A DNA stretch of 59,743 bases from an uncultured Oscillospiraceae bacterium (GTDB lineage: Bacteria > Bacillota > Clostridia > Oscillospirales > Acutalibacteraceae), in assembly GCA_910588935.1 (NCBI GenBank), contig CAJUSM010000003.1, forward strand, positions 1 through 59,743. Reading direction: 5' to 3'. The notes under the pieces are model-generated. The model made no database searches. It saw nothing but the letters and a program-made list of their open reading frames with translations, and was not told where the DNA came from. Within the stretch, counting starts at the first letter, position 1, and each line of letters begins with the position of its first letter. Below, in pieces: positions 40,673 through 49,697 of the stretch. The translations under genes were made by a program, and so were the position numbers.

Positions 40673-41118
40673 AATAGAAAACCTCTTTTCAAAAATATAT
40701 ATACTAAAAAACTGACAGCTGATTTAAGAAACTATCATAAAGAACGGCAAGCCCGGCGCAAAGATGCGGCGGCTTTCGCGTTCTAGGCGTCTGGCGGGTT
40801 TGAGGCGGCCCCCAAGGCATTGCTCTCAAAATCAAGGAGAAAACACGCGGAAAAATAGGAAACATTCCCTAAAAATTACACCAAGAAACAGCTCCCTCCA
40901 GGGCCAGGGGGCCTAAGGCCACAAAGCACCCTGGCGCTTAAATCTTTCCTAACGCCCTAAATCTATGATAAATTTCAGAGAAATCTTTCAAAAAATATTA
41001 CAGATGAGGCCGAGAGACTTAACGATTCTGTCTGTCCGTTCCCTGCCCGGTGGTTCTCTAATTGAAACAGATTAGGAAACTGCGGGTTCGGGCGGCATTG
41101 TATAGCAGGTACAGGGGT
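40673..41118 (-). other. 446-base region between ilvN and ilvC: no gene, candidate promoter and hairpins
   Basis: No coding frame with RBS. A candidate ilvC promoter on the minus strand is TTGCGC (plus 40756-40761), 16 bases, TATGAT (plus 40734-40739). GGCC-TTA-GGCC (plus 40908-40919) and surrounding CCAGGG/CCCTGG pairs form a larger hairpin. No T-box specifier or antiterminator sequence was recognised, nor any other known riboswitch. Confidence 0.4.
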
Positions 41119-41637
41119 TTAGTAAATCTCAGTTTTCTTCTCAATGGTCATTCCGCCCCGCTCTAAAGAGATGGCCCCGGTACGGCAGATTTCCAAAATC
41201 GTGTAATCCTGCATAATGTCAATAAAGGCGTCAATATTTCTAGGAATATCCATCATCTGCATTACTACTGAGTCCCGGGTGTAGTCCACGGTTTTGGCCC
41301 CAAAAGCGTCCGCCGCCGCGTGCACGTCGCTGCGGCACTCAGGCCGGTTTTCCACTTTTAGCAGCAGCAGCTCGCAGGTTACAGAATCTTCATCCCCCAG
41401 CTCCTGGATGGAGATGACTACCGGCAGCTTGTACAGCTGGTCGATGAGCTGATCCTTTTCCCGGCCCCCGCCGTCTGAGGTAATGGTGATTCGGGAGCGG
41501 GTGTCCGACTCCGTTTCACTGACGCTTAGGCTTTTGATATTGAACCGCCGCCGCCGGAACATGCTGGTCACTCGGTTTAGCACCCCAAACTGGTTCTTTA
41601 CCAGCACAGCCAGAGTAAAGCTCTCCATATCATTCAC
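41119..41637 (-). CDS. ilvN: Acetolactate synthase small (regulatory) subunit
   Basis: 172 aa. N-terminal ACT domain FTLAVLVKNQFGVLNRVTSMFRRRRFNIKSLSVSETE, then the ALS_ss_C domain with CELLLLKVENRPECRSDVHAAADAFGAKTVDYTRDSVVMQMM. Binds valine and controls IlvB. Start codon lies inside ilvB (8-base overlap). No clear terminator follows; a 446-base gap leads to ilvC. Confidence 0.96.
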   Translation of the reverse strand: MNDMESFTLAVLVKNQFGVLNRVTSMFRRRRFNIKSLSVSETESDTRSRITITSDGGGREKDQLIDQLYKLPVVISIQELGDEDSVTCELLLLKVENRPECRSDVHAAADAFGAKTVDYTRDSVVMQMMDIPRNIDAFIDIMQDYTILEICRTGAISLERGGMTIEKKTEIY

Positions 41638-43297
41638 CCACCTTTACAATAATGTCGTCCATAGAGCCGCCGGGGGGCAGCATAGGCAGCACGAACTCAT
41701 CCTTGTCAATTATGCACTCGACCAGGAAGGGGCCGTCCCACGAAAAGGCCTTTTCCAGGGCCTGGTCCAGCTGCGGGAGATTTTCTACCCGCATGGCCTC
41801 AGCGCCAAAGGCATGGGCCAAGGCTACAAAGTTCGTGGCTCGGTCCAGAACCGTATTGGAGTAGTGCTTATCAAAAAACAGGGTTTGCCACTGGCGCACC
41901 ATGCCCAGCACCCCATTGTTCATCAACAGAATCACTAGGGGGATTTTTTCATGCACAGCGGTGGCAAGTTCATGGAGGCACATGCCAAAGCTGCCGTCGC
42001 CGGTGACCAGTACCGTCCGTTTCCCGGTGGCCAGCTGGGCCCCAATGGCCGCCCCCAGCCCAAAGCCCATAGTGCCCAGGCCGCCGCTGGAAATAAATCG
42101 CCGGCAGTCCTTAAACTGCAGGGTCTGGGCTGCCCACATCTGGTGCTGGCCTACATCGGTGGCCACAGGCAGCACCCCTTTGGTAAAGCGGTTTAGGGCT
42201 TGCAGAACGTTTCGGGGCGTCATATCCTCCCGGTGGTCTAGGGACCACTGCTCGTCGTTGCGCAGCTGGCGAATGGCCTGCTGCCATTGGGGATGGCTTT
42301 TCTGCTTGAGCAAGGGCAAAAGCTTTTGCAGGGTCAGCTTCAGGTCCCCGCGCAGGGCGTGGGCAGGGGAGATGTTCTTGGCCAGCTCCGCGCCGTCAAT
42401 ATCGATATGGACGATCTGGGCCCTGGTGGCAAACCGCTCTCGGTTGCCGGTGACCCGGTCGTTAAACCGTACCCCCAGGGCGATGATGCAATCTGCGCTG
42501 TGCATGGCCATAGAAGAGGCATAGTGGCCGTGCATCCCCTGCATTCCTAAAAACCGGGGATGCTGGGTGGGAACCCCTGATATGCCCATAAAGGAGCAGC
42601 CAATAGGGGCGTCCAGCCGGTCGGCCAAAGACAGCAGCTCTTCTCCGGCGCCGGAGTTAATCAATCCGCCGCCAAAGTAGATGTAAGGGCGCTGGGCCTC
42701 GTTAATGCATTTTGCGGCCTCCTGGATGCGTACCTCTTTGGAGGGGAATTTCTCGTCTGCCGTAACAGGCGGCTGGGGCTCATAGTCGCACATGGCAATC
42801 TGGATATCTTTGGGCACGTCTACCAGTACCGGCCCTGGCCGGTCGGACATCGCCAGGCAGAAAGCCTCTCGGATGGTATCAGCCAGCTCTTCTACCTTGC
42901 CCACCACGTAGTTGTGCTTGGTAATGGGCAGGGTAATGCCGGTAATGTCGATTTCCTGAAAGCTGTCTGTGCCCAGCTGCGGGGTGGGCACATTGCCCGT
43001 AATGGCCACCAGGGGCACAGAGTCCAGGTAGGCGGTGGCAATGCCGGTAACCAGGTTGGTTGCCCCTGGCCCCGAGGTGGCAATCACCACGCCAGGCTTT
43101 CCGCTGGCCCGGGCATAGCCGTCTGCAGCGTGGGTCGCGCCCTGCTCATGGGCGGTAAGCACATGGCGGAGCTCGTCTCTGTATTTATACAGGGAATCGT
43201 AAACATTGATAATCTGGCCGCCGGGGTAACCAAAAACCACATCGCAGCCCTGCTCAATAATTGTTTTCACAATAATATCCGCGCCGGATAATCTCAT
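41630..43297 (-). CDS. ilvB: Acetolactate synthase large subunit
   Basis: 555 aa ThDP enzyme condensing pyruvate with pyruvate or 2-ketobutyrate. Catalytic Glu in TAHEQGATHAADGYARASGKPGV, central FAD/CoA-like domain, and ThDP motif GDGSFGMCLHELATAVHEKIPLVILLMNN. AAGGAAG RBS. In an operon behind ridA (48-base gap) and overlapping ilvN. Confidence 0.97.
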   Translation of the reverse strand: MRLSGADIIVKTIIEQGCDVVFGYPGGQIINVYDSLYKYRDELRHVLTAHEQGATHAADGYARASGKPGVVIATSGPGATNLVTGIATAYLDSVPLVAITGNVPTPQLGTDSFQEIDITGITLPITKHNYVVGKVEELADTIREAFCLAMSDRPGPVLVDVPKDIQIAMCDYEPQPPVTADEKFPSKEVRIQEAAKCINEAQRPYIYFGGGLINSGAGEELLSLADRLDAPIGCSFMGISGVPTQHPRFLGMQGMHGHYASSMAMHSADCIIALGVRFNDRVTGNRERFATRAQIVHIDIDGAELAKNISPAHALRGDLKLTLQKLLPLLKQKSHPQWQQAIRQLRNDEQWSLDHREDMTPRNVLQALNRFTKGVLPVATDVGQHQMWAAQTLQFKDCRRFISSGGLGTMGFGLGAAIGAQLATGKRTVLVTGDGSFGMCLHELATAVHEKIPLVILLMNNGVLGMVRQWQTLFFDKHYSNTVLDRATNFVALAHAFGAEAMRVENLPQLDQALEKAFSWDGPFLVECIIDKDEFVLPMLPPGGSMDDIIVKVGE

Positions 43298-43345
43298 TTT
43301 TCAAACCACTTCCTTTCTGCTTTCCCATAGACTGGGAAAGAGCTT

Positions 43346-43720
43346 TTAGATTTCGGCAATGGCCTCAACCTCGGCCAGCACACCTTTGGGCAGCTCTTTT
43401 ACAGCCACACAGGAACGGGCGGGCTTGCCGGTAAAATACTGGGCGTATACCTGGTTAAAAGCGGCAAAATTCCCCATATCGCTGAGAAAGCAGGTGGTCT
43501 TTACCACTTTTTCCAAAGAGCTGCCCGCGGACTCCAGCACAGCGGCCAGATTTTTGCATACCTGTTGGGTTTGGCCCTCTATGGTATGGCTTTCTACATT
43601 TCCGGTAGCAGGATCAATGGGAATCTGGCCAGAGGTAAAGACCAGGTTTCCCACGGTTAGCGCCTGGGAATAAGGGCCGATGGCGGCGGGGGCGTTCTCG
43701 GTAAACACAATTTTGCTCAT
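43346..43720 (-). CDS. ridA: RidA family reactive intermediate deaminase
   Basis: 124 aa. Hydrolyses the enamine/imine products (2-aminoacrylate, 2-aminocrotonate) released by PLP enzymes such as IlvA. Signature: IGPYSQALTVGNLVFTSGQIPIDPATG, catalytic Arg in GKPARSCVAVKELPKGVLAEVEAIA. AAGGAG before the ATG; an extended -10 TGGTATATT lies about 60 bases upstream on the minus strand. Location between ilvA and ilvBN fits its metabolic partner. Confidence 0.95.
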   Translation of the reverse strand: MSKIVFTENAPAAIGPYSQALTVGNLVFTSGQIPIDPATGNVESHTIEGQTQQVCKNLAAVLESAGSSLEKVVKTTCFLSDMGNFAAFNQVYAQYFTGKPARSCVAVKELPKGVLAEVEAIAEI

Positions 43721-43864
43721 GAAAACTCTCTCCTTAAAAAATATGTTAGGTAATTGGTTGACTGTTGCTTTATGAATATACCATACATTTAGGTGTAGAG
43801 ACTGGGCTTTTGATTTTATCTCTCTTCCTAATAGAAAGTGTAACCCAGCCTGGTTTTTGCTTCT

Positions 43865-44524
43865 TTACTTCCGGTCAGAAGAAAGAATGGAGTAGAAGCA
43901 GGCATCGCAGTACCCTTGGTTATTCCAGTCGTAATTCCGCAGGGTACCCTCGTATGTCATGCCGCATTTTTCCATTACCTTGCCAGAGTGCGGGTTATTG
44001 GGGTCGTGGCGGCTGTCCAGCCTCTGATATCCTTCGCTGAACAGGAAGTCAATCACAGCGGAAAGGGCCTCGGTCATAATGCCTTGGTTCCACCACAGCT
44101 TGCCAATGCAGTAGCCAATGTGGGCCTTTTTCAGGTCATCGTTTTGTTCCACCACGCTGATGGTGCCAATGGGCTCTCCCAACTCTTTCAGCTCAATGGC
44201 CCACTGGTAGAAGTAGCCGTTTTCATACCGGCCGCACCAATCCCGCAGCAGTTCGGCAGTGGCCTCTGGGCTTACATGGGGCTGCCAAGTGAGAAACCGG
44301 GTGACCTCTGGGTCGCTGGCCCAGTTGCTGTACATAGCAGGGGCGTCTTCCACGGTAAAGCGCCGCAGAATCAGCCGATCTGTTTCAATGGTACGGGTGC
44401 CGGAGTGGCGTAGAGCCTGAGGGGCGGATATGCTGTCCTGTTTCTTTTTTGCCAGCCTGGCGTAGGCAAAGCCCGCGGCGGCCCCCGCCGCAATCCAGGC
44501 CAATGTCCGGACAAATTGATTCAT
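43865..44524 (-). CDS. Membrane-anchored GNAT acetyltransferase (RimJ/RimL-like)
   Basis: 219 aa. An N-terminal hydrophobic helix (VRTLAWIAAGAAAGFAYARLA) precedes a GNAT_3 domain: TIETDRLILRRFTVEDAPAMYSNWASDPEVTRFLTW, acetyl-CoA loop IGYCIGKLWWNQGIMTEALSAVIDFLF, and NPHSGKVMEKCGMTYEGTLR. It transfers acetyl groups to an amine, target unknown. The helix is unusual for this family and suggests membrane attachment or a gene-specific addition. GGAGG upstream. Confidence 0.85.
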   Translation of the reverse strand: MNQFVRTLAWIAAGAAAGFAYARLAKKKQDSISAPQALRHSGTRTIETDRLILRRFTVEDAPAMYSNWASDPEVTRFLTWQPHVSPEATAELLRDWCGRYENGYFYQWAIELKELGEPIGTISVVEQNDDLKKAHIGYCIGKLWWNQGIMTEALSAVIDFLFSEGYQRLDSRHDPNNPHSGKVMEKCGMTYEGTLRNYDWNNQGYCDACFYSILSSDRK

Positions 44525-44694
44525 AGCGAAACTTCCTCCATAGTGTATATTTTATAATATAATTGCCGGCAGATGGTGGGAGAGGAGACTGCCATGTGGC
44601 GCCATAGCCGCCTCTTGTTTCCAAAGCCAAAATGACAGCAGTGAAGAACGCTCCCATCCATGCCGATTAGCCCGGTGGACTCCATAAAGGCCTT

Positions 44695-45912
44695 TTATCC
44701 CGCCTGCACCAGCTTAAAGCCATTGTCTGTCAGTGCCGAGGCGATCATCTGCACATGGGCGTAGTTCCGGGTTTCCATGCCGATTTTCAGGTAGCAGCCG
44801 TTAATGCTCTCGATCTCTCCCGCCCGCTCATATTGCACGCTGGTTACATTGCCCCCTTGCTCGGCAATAATCCGGGAGACATTCTGGAGCTGGCCAGGTT
44901 TGTCGATCAGTTCAATTACAAGGGTACTGGACCGGCCGGACTTCATTAAGCCCCGCTCAATCACCCGGGACAAAATGGTAACATCGATGTTGCCCCCAGA
45001 AATCAGGCTGACTACCCGCTTGCCCTGCAGAGGGAATTTGCCAAACATGGCTGCGGCAACAGACACCGCGCCCGCTCCTTCGGCAATCATTTTTTGCTTT
45101 TCAATCAGGGCCAGAATCGCCGAGGAGATCTCATCTTCCGTTACTAAGGCAATGTCGTCCACATATTTTTGCACCAGCTCAAAGGTGTGCTCCCCAGGCT
45201 GTTTCACCGCAATGCCGTCGGCAATGGTAGAAACGCTTTCCAAGCAGCCAATAGAGCCCTCCCGGACAGAGTGAAACATGCTGGGAGCCCCTGCTGCCTG
45301 AACGCCGTAAACCTTAATTGAGGGGTTCAGGGATTTAATGGCAAAAGCTACCCCAGAGATCAGCCCGCCCCCTCCAATGGGCACCAGCACAGCGTCCACA
45401 TCGTTAAATTCCTGGACAATTTCCAACCCGATGGTTCCCTGGCCGGCAATTACGTCCTCATCGTCAAAGGGATGAACAAAGGTGTAACCTTTTTCCTCTT
45501 TCAGTTCCAAAGCCCGGCAATAGGCGTCGTCATATACGCCCTCCACTAAGCAAACTTGGGCGCCATACTTTTTTGTGGCTTCAATTTTAGAGATAGGGGC
45601 GCTGTCTGGCAGGCAGATTAGGGACTCTACGCCGCTTTTGGTAGCGGCAAGGGCCACGCCCTGGGCATGGTTTCCGGCAGAGCAGGCAATGACCCCTCGT
45701 TGTTTTTCTTCGTCAGAGAGCATGGAAATCTTGTATCCCGAGCCCCGCAGCTTAAAAGAACCGGTTTTTTGCAGGTTTTCGGGCTTTAAGTATAAGGAGC
45801 AGCAGTCGGTAATGCCTTCGGTGTGGACAATGGCCGTATTGCGTATTATATTTTTTAGGACCACCGAAGCGTGAAAAACTTTGTCGATAGATAGCATAGT
45901 AGAAGTCCCCAT
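44695..45912 (-). CDS. ilvA: Threonine ammonia-lyase
   Basis: 405 aa from ATG 45912 (GGGAG 9 bases upstream); an ATG five codons later is also possible. PLP enzyme making 2-ketobutyrate from threonine, first step to isoleucine. PLP Lys54 in KTGSFKLRG, CSAGNHAQGVALAA, the phosphate loop PIGGGGLISG, and one C-terminal ACT domain (LVIELIDKPGQLQNVSRIIAEQGGNVTSVQYERAG). The single short ACT is the TdcB-plus-ACT form common in clostridia, so catabolic as well as biosynthetic use is possible. Own promoter about 175 bases upstream. Confidence 0.95.
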   Translation of the reverse strand: MGTSTMLSIDKVFHASVVLKNIIRNTAIVHTEGITDCCSLYLKPENLQKTGSFKLRGSGYKISMLSDEEKQRGVIACSAGNHAQGVALAATKSGVESLICLPDSAPISKIEATKKYGAQVCLVEGVYDDAYCRALELKEEKGYTFVHPFDDEDVIAGQGTIGLEIVQEFNDVDAVLVPIGGGGLISGVAFAIKSLNPSIKVYGVQAAGAPSMFHSVREGSIGCLESVSTIADGIAVKQPGEHTFELVQKYVDDIALVTEDEISSAILALIEKQKMIAEGAGAVSVAAAMFGKFPLQGKRVVSLISGGNIDVTILSRVIERGLMKSGRSSTLVIELIDKPGQLQNVSRIIAEQGGNVTSVQYERAGEIESINGCYLKIGMETRNYAHVQMIASALTDNGFKLVQAG

Positions 45913-46085
45913 TCTGTAAAACTCCCGGCGTATTTGCATAAATAAGAGTTGCGCACCCATTCAAAAAGGATTTGAAGGGGTGCAGCTTTTTGGCCGGGAT
46001 CATTCATTTTTTGTACAGCTTTAATAAGGTGAAATGTCCAAGCAGTGGCGTGAAACGCCATAGCCTTAGCGTGTTATTTGTGAAT

Positions 46086-46114
46086 ACTATACCACCGGTG
46101 GGGCTGTTTGTCAA
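46086..46114 (-). promoter_or_regulatory. Promoter of ilvA
   Basis: Minus strand TTGACA (plus 46109-46114, perfect), 17-base spacer, TATAGT (plus 46086-46091). The ~165-base leader includes a hairpin GCACCC/GGGTGC with TTCAAA/TTTGAA inside at plus 45953-45984, just before the RBS. Confidence 0.85.
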
Positions 46115-46138
46115 GATTTCGAAGCAAGAAAGGCGGCT

Positions 46139-46633
46139 TCAAGATTCTGGATACCGCAGGTAATACCGGTCGTTTCCATCCATGGCAGGGTTGGGGACAA
46201 AGCCGTGGCGCAGGTAGAAATCCGCGGCCCGTTGGTTGTCCCGGTGACAGCCTAGGGCAATGGGCCGCGTGCCAAAAGAGCGGAAGCAATCTGCTATGGC
46301 CATCTCCAGCACAATGCCCCCAATTCCGTTTCCCCTGCAGCGTTTGTCCAGCACAAAACCCATGAGCCGGTAAAAGGGGACGCCTTGCATTTCCACAGGA
46401 TCTGTGGCCCAGGCCAAAGCTTCTCCCAGCAGCAGCACGCCAATATATGCCCTGCCATATTTTATGGCATAGGTACAGCCTAGACAATGATGCTCTGAGC
46501 CATATAGAGTGAGCTCCATCAAGGTATCCGCAGAGTCCACAAAGTCTTCGCTAATATCCTCCCGGCGGATTCTTTTTATCTGGGAAAAGTTGGCTTCTGT
46601 CAGCTTCTCCAGCGTAATTCTGTTTGGGTTCAT
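46139..46633 (-). CDS. GNAT family N-acetyltransferase
   Basis: 164 aa. Core GNAT signature GFVLDKRCRGNGIGGIVLEMAIADCFRSFG (acetyl-CoA phosphate loop) and RDNQRAADFYLRHGFVPN. N-terminal part has EHHCLGCTYAIKYGRAYIGVLLLGEALAWATDP. Substrate not predictable. It ends 25 bases before the ilvA promoter; GGGAGG provides the RBS. Confidence 0.88.
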   Translation of the reverse strand: MNPNRITLEKLTEANFSQIKRIRREDISEDFVDSADTLMELTLYGSEHHCLGCTYAIKYGRAYIGVLLLGEALAWATDPVEMQGVPFYRLMGFVLDKRCRGNGIGGIVLEMAIADCFRSFGTRPIALGCHRDNQRAADFYLRHGFVPNPAMDGNDRYYLRYPES

Positions 46634-46705
46634 GGCCGGCCTCCCTGTATTTGAGTTTTTGGATGAAACAGCCCGGGGAATCTCCTCATAAGAACCTTCT
46701 GGGAT

Positions 46706-47578
46706 TCAGCCAAAGGGCCTATCGCCTGTAGCCCCTTTAAAATCCACTGTGTCAAAATGATTCCCCAGCTCTAGGGCCAGTGCCAAGGCATGTTCATACA
46801 GCTGGAAAAAATCCTGGCAGCTGGCAAGGTCCTTCCAGCGCCATTTTTCGTGCTGAGTGTTGGCGTAATCCATTTCCGGGTCTTCGGTAATCGGAACCAG
46901 ATGAGAAGTAACATAGTGGGGCCTTCCCTGCTCCAAGCGGTTGAAAAAGCTGCGCTTCAGCCCGGTGCGGTCGGTGGAGCAGGCAAAGAGAAAGTGGGCG
47001 TCGTTGGTAGCCTGATACAGAGACTGCTCCGGCACATCCTGGCGGTAAACAGCGAAAAGCAGTTCCCGGTAAAGGCAGGCAATCTGACGTTGAACTCCTT
47101 CGTTTTTGGGGAACAAATCTTTTAGCCGGACCTGGGAGGGCAGAGCTCCGGTTTTCCAGCGGAGCACGATAGCGTCTAAAGCAGACTCGATTTCGCCATG
47201 CATGGTGGAGGTGTTCTCATTGGGGCGCTGGGCGGCCAGCTGGACGGCCCTGGCGTTTATATAGGGATGGGCGGTAGAGTCTAAAGCATAATGACATATA
47301 AAACCAAGTATATAAGAGCGGTATGTGGGGTTGCTATGGTGGGCAAGAAAATTCCGCATGGCGGAAAGCGTTTGGGAGGGCGGGGTTTTGTGCAGGGCAG
47401 AGCCATACTCCTGCAAGGACCGCTGCCCTTTCCGGGCAGACACCTGGAAGTACCGGTGACAAAACAGAAAATCGGGCCCCTGGGCCCCCCAGAAAAAAGC
47501 GCACAGGTCGGCGGCGGGGGAGCTCAGCTGGGTTAGCACATCCTGGGCAAATTGATTGTGGGTGATGCATGCAGGCAT
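46706..47578 (-). CDS. Zinc-dependent phospholipase C-like protein
   Basis: 290 aa from ATG 47578; GAGGAGG is 6 bases upstream and itself contains an earlier in-frame ATG at 47593 that is too close to be used. The first half matches the Zn_dep_PLPC pattern: ITHNQFAQDVL, FFWGAQGPDFLFCHRY, FLAHHSNPTYRSYILGFICHYALDSTAHPYI, with the His/Asp metal ligands. No signal peptide, so a cytoplasmic role, as for most clostridial members, whose function is unproven. C-terminal half is unassigned. Confidence 0.82.
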   Translation of the reverse strand: MPACITHNQFAQDVLTQLSSPAADLCAFFWGAQGPDFLFCHRYFQVSARKGQRSLQEYGSALHKTPPSQTLSAMRNFLAHHSNPTYRSYILGFICHYALDSTAHPYINARAVQLAAQRPNENTSTMHGEIESALDAIVLRWKTGALPSQVRLKDLFPKNEGVQRQIACLYRELLFAVYRQDVPEQSLYQATNDAHFLFACSTDRTGLKRSFFNRLEQGRPHYVTSHLVPITEDPEMDYANTQHEKWRWKDLASCQDFFQLYEHALALALELGNHFDTVDFKGATGDRPFG

Positions 47579-47662
47579 GTTAAGCCTCCTCATAATAGCA
47601 ATATAGCAGATTTTGACAAAAAACCAGCGGCAGGAATTTTTTAGAATTTCATATTCCAGAAT

Positions 47663-47776
47663 ATGGCGGTTTCCTCACACACTGGCAAAGGGAAACTGCA
47701 ATACAGCGGGGTATTTCCCCCGCCTATCTGTTTCAATCCTCCCGCAGTGCCAGCTGGCCTATGTATTCGCCGCCAT
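47663..47776. ncRNA. Candidate structured RNA, rod-like with central bubble (6S-like)
   Basis: ATGGCGG (47663-47669) pairs with CCGCCAT (47770-47776); after an open bubble (12 and 16 bases) CTGGCA (47682-47687) pairs with TGCCAG (47748-47753), then GGGA/TCCC, AAAC/GTTT, ATA/TAT and a top stem GCGGGG/CCCCGC with loop TATTTC (47706-47723). A closing stem, large asymmetric bubble and interrupted apical stem is the 6S RNA plan. Strand cannot be decided; no clean promoter was found, although TTGACA stands at 47613-47618 (+). The region has no coding sign. Identification as 6S is a guess from shape. Confidence 0.35.
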
Positions 47777-47871
47777 CCGGGGAGGTTTTCAAATAGGGCC
47801 GATCATATAATTCCTCTGTACAGCCCATTTGCCATAAAAAACCACAGGCCTCAGCCGGGCAATGATCTTAA

Positions 47872-47926
47872 AAAGGCCGATTCGCCCGGTTGGTGTCCTT
47901 TTTGTTTTCAGGGCTTAGCGCCGCAA
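47872..47926. terminator. Terminator-like inverted repeat after the RluA-family gene
   Basis: AAAAAGG at 47870-47876 and CCTTTTT at 47897-47903 flank CCG/CGG, giving a hairpin with A and T tracts that works in both directions. An alternative longer stem CCGGGC (47855-47860)/GCCCGG (47884-47889) overlaps it. It ends the minus-strand xseB-ispA-rlu operon and could end a plus-strand RNA from the 47.7-kb structure. Confidence 0.6.
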
Positions 47927-47937
47927 TGTCCATAGAA

Positions 47938-48831
47938 TCAGTTTGCCTTTCCTAATTTCTTTATGGGCTGTGAGGGTGTTTCCGCCCACGGGAAAGCAGA
48001 GAGGAGGTCTTGCGGCAGGGGGGCGTAAAATTCCTGGGCCACTCCCAATGCGGGGCATTCCAACCGCAGAGAGCAGCAGTGCAGCGCCTGCCGGGAGACA
48101 ACGGCCAAGCTGCCGCCGTATAGGTCATCCCCAGCCAGAGGGTGGCCAATATAAGCCATATGGACTCTAATCTGGTGGGTTCGCCCGGTTTCTAGGTTGA
48201 GGGCCACCAAGGTGTGGAAACCGTCCCCGGCCAGGGCTTGCCAGTGGGTAATGGCTGGCTGTCCCCGGCCGCATTCCCGGCGGATTTTACTTCCTGGAGC
48301 CAGGCCAATGGGAGTATCGACCACCCCGCTGCCTTTCAGCTTTCCTTGGCACAGAGCCAGATAACGCTTTTCCAGCTTTGCTCCAGCCGCGATGCGGTGC
48401 TTGGCCAAGGGCAGCAGGCCGCTGGTATCCTTATCTAACCGGTAAAGAGGCCTAACTCTGTAGGCCTGGTTTGTAACCTGATTATGCCAAGCCACCGCGT
48501 TCAGCAGGCTGTCTCTGTCGTGGCCAGGAGAGGGATGAACAGGCATGGCGGGGGGCTTAAGGGCCAGCAGGTAGTCCTCTGTTTCCCACAGAATATCCAG
48601 CGGTAAGGGGGCGGCGGGGTAACCGGCCGGCTCCTCTGGCAGGAAAAAACATAGAGAGTCGCCTGAGTGGAGAATGGTGTTGGCTCGGCAGGGCTGTTCG
48701 TTGAGAAACATCCCATTCTCAAATTTTTGGCCAGCAAAGGCCTTGGCAGAGAGCTCCAAACAGCCTCTGGCATAGGCTTTTACAGGCTTTCCATCCCACT
48801 GCCGGGGAATCCGATAGGTCAGCCGGCGCAC
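47938..48831 (-). CDS. RluA-family pseudouridine synthase (RluD-like)
   Basis: 297 aa. Catalytic motif LYRLDKDTSGLLPLAK with Asp133; GRTHQIRVHMAYIGHPLAGDDLYG is the second family motif. The N-terminal 75 residues look like a reduced S4-like domain (MFLNEQPCRANTILHSGDSL). Modifies uridines in rRNA or tRNA; exact site unknown. Its start overlaps the ispA stop region (base 48831 shared), in the xseB-ispA transcript. Confidence 0.92.
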   Translation of the reverse strand: MRRLTYRIPRQWDGKPVKAYARGCLELSAKAFAGQKFENGMFLNEQPCRANTILHSGDSLCFFLPEEPAGYPAAPLPLDILWETEDYLLALKPPAMPVHPSPGHDRDSLLNAVAWHNQVTNQAYRVRPLYRLDKDTSGLLPLAKHRIAAGAKLEKRYLALCQGKLKGSGVVDTPIGLAPGSKIRRECGRGQPAITHWQALAGDGFHTLVALNLETGRTHQIRVHMAYIGHPLAGDDLYGGSLAVVSRQALHCCSLRLECPALGVAQEFYAPLPQDLLSAFPWAETPSQPIKKLGKAN

Positions 48832-49697
48832 TAGCTCTCCCTTTCTGCCAGAGAAAGAGCCAAGTCCCGCAGCATCCCAAACCCAAGAGGAAAGTCCGCC
48901 AGGGCCTCAATGGCCAGATTGGTGTAGCGTTCTACCAACGCCTGCGCCTTTTCAATTCCCAGAAGGCTCACATAGTTTCGTTTGTCGTGGGCAGAGTCCA
49001 TGCCGGTGTTTTTTCCCAGCTTGCCGGCATCGCCGGTTACATCCAAAATATCGTCCCGAATCTGGAAAGCCATGCCCAGGCCTTTGGCATATCTGCTGGC
49101 AGCCTCCAATTCCTTGCTGCCTGCCCCTGCGGCAATGCAGCCAACCCGGCAGGCGGCGGCAATAAGGGCTACAGTCTTTTTGCGGTCCATTGTTTTCAGC
49201 AGCGCCAGCTCCACCTCCTTCCCGTCCAAAGAGAGGTCAATGCATTGGCCTCCCACCATGCCCTTATAGCCGGAAAGCTGAGCCAGGCATGTGGCGGCTT
49301 TTACAGCCCGCTGGGGATCGGGAAGGCTGGTTACACATTCAAAAGCCTTTGTCAGCAGCCCGTCTCCCGCCAAAAGCGCAATAGCCTCTCCATAGATTTT
49401 ATGGCAGGCGGGCCTGCCGCGGCGAAGGTCGTCGTCATCCATACAGGGCAGGTCGTCATGGATTAGGGAGTAGGTGTGAACCATTTCTACTGCACAGGCA
49501 GCGGGCATGGCGGTTTGCCAGTCGCCGCCGCATAGGGAGCAGAAAGCCAAAGTGAGTACCGGCCGGATCCGTTTGCCGCCGGCTAATAGACTGTAGCGCA
49601 TGGCTTCCACCACTTGTCCTCCGGGGTCATCCGCCCCTGGGCAGGGGATCCACTGGTTCAGAGCGCTTTCAATGCCCTCCCGATATTTATTGATCAT
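48831..49697 (-). CDS. ispA: Polyprenyl (farnesyl/geranyl) diphosphate synthase
   Basis: 288 aa. First aspartate-rich motif IHDDLPCMDDDDLRRGRP at 80-96 and second FQIRDDILDVTGDAGKLGKNTGMDSAHDKRNYV; GGKRIRPVL binds isopentenyl diphosphate. Makes C15 chains for quinone, undecaprenyl and other isoprenoids. Chain-length residues upstream of the first motif (VHTYSLI) fit FPP synthase. Overlaps xseB by 11 bases, the normal exo VII-ispA order of Firmicutes. Confidence 0.95.
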   Translation of the reverse strand: MINKYREGIESALNQWIPCPGADDPGGQVVEAMRYSLLAGGKRIRPVLTLAFCSLCGGDWQTAMPAACAVEMVHTYSLIHDDLPCMDDDDLRRGRPACHKIYGEAIALLAGDGLLTKAFECVTSLPDPQRAVKAATCLAQLSGYKGMVGGQCIDLSLDGKEVELALLKTMDRKKTVALIAAACRVGCIAAGAGSKELEAASRYAKGLGMAFQIRDDILDVTGDAGKLGKNTGMDSAHDKRNYVSLLGIEKAQALVERYTNLAIEALADFPLGFGMLRDLALSLAERES

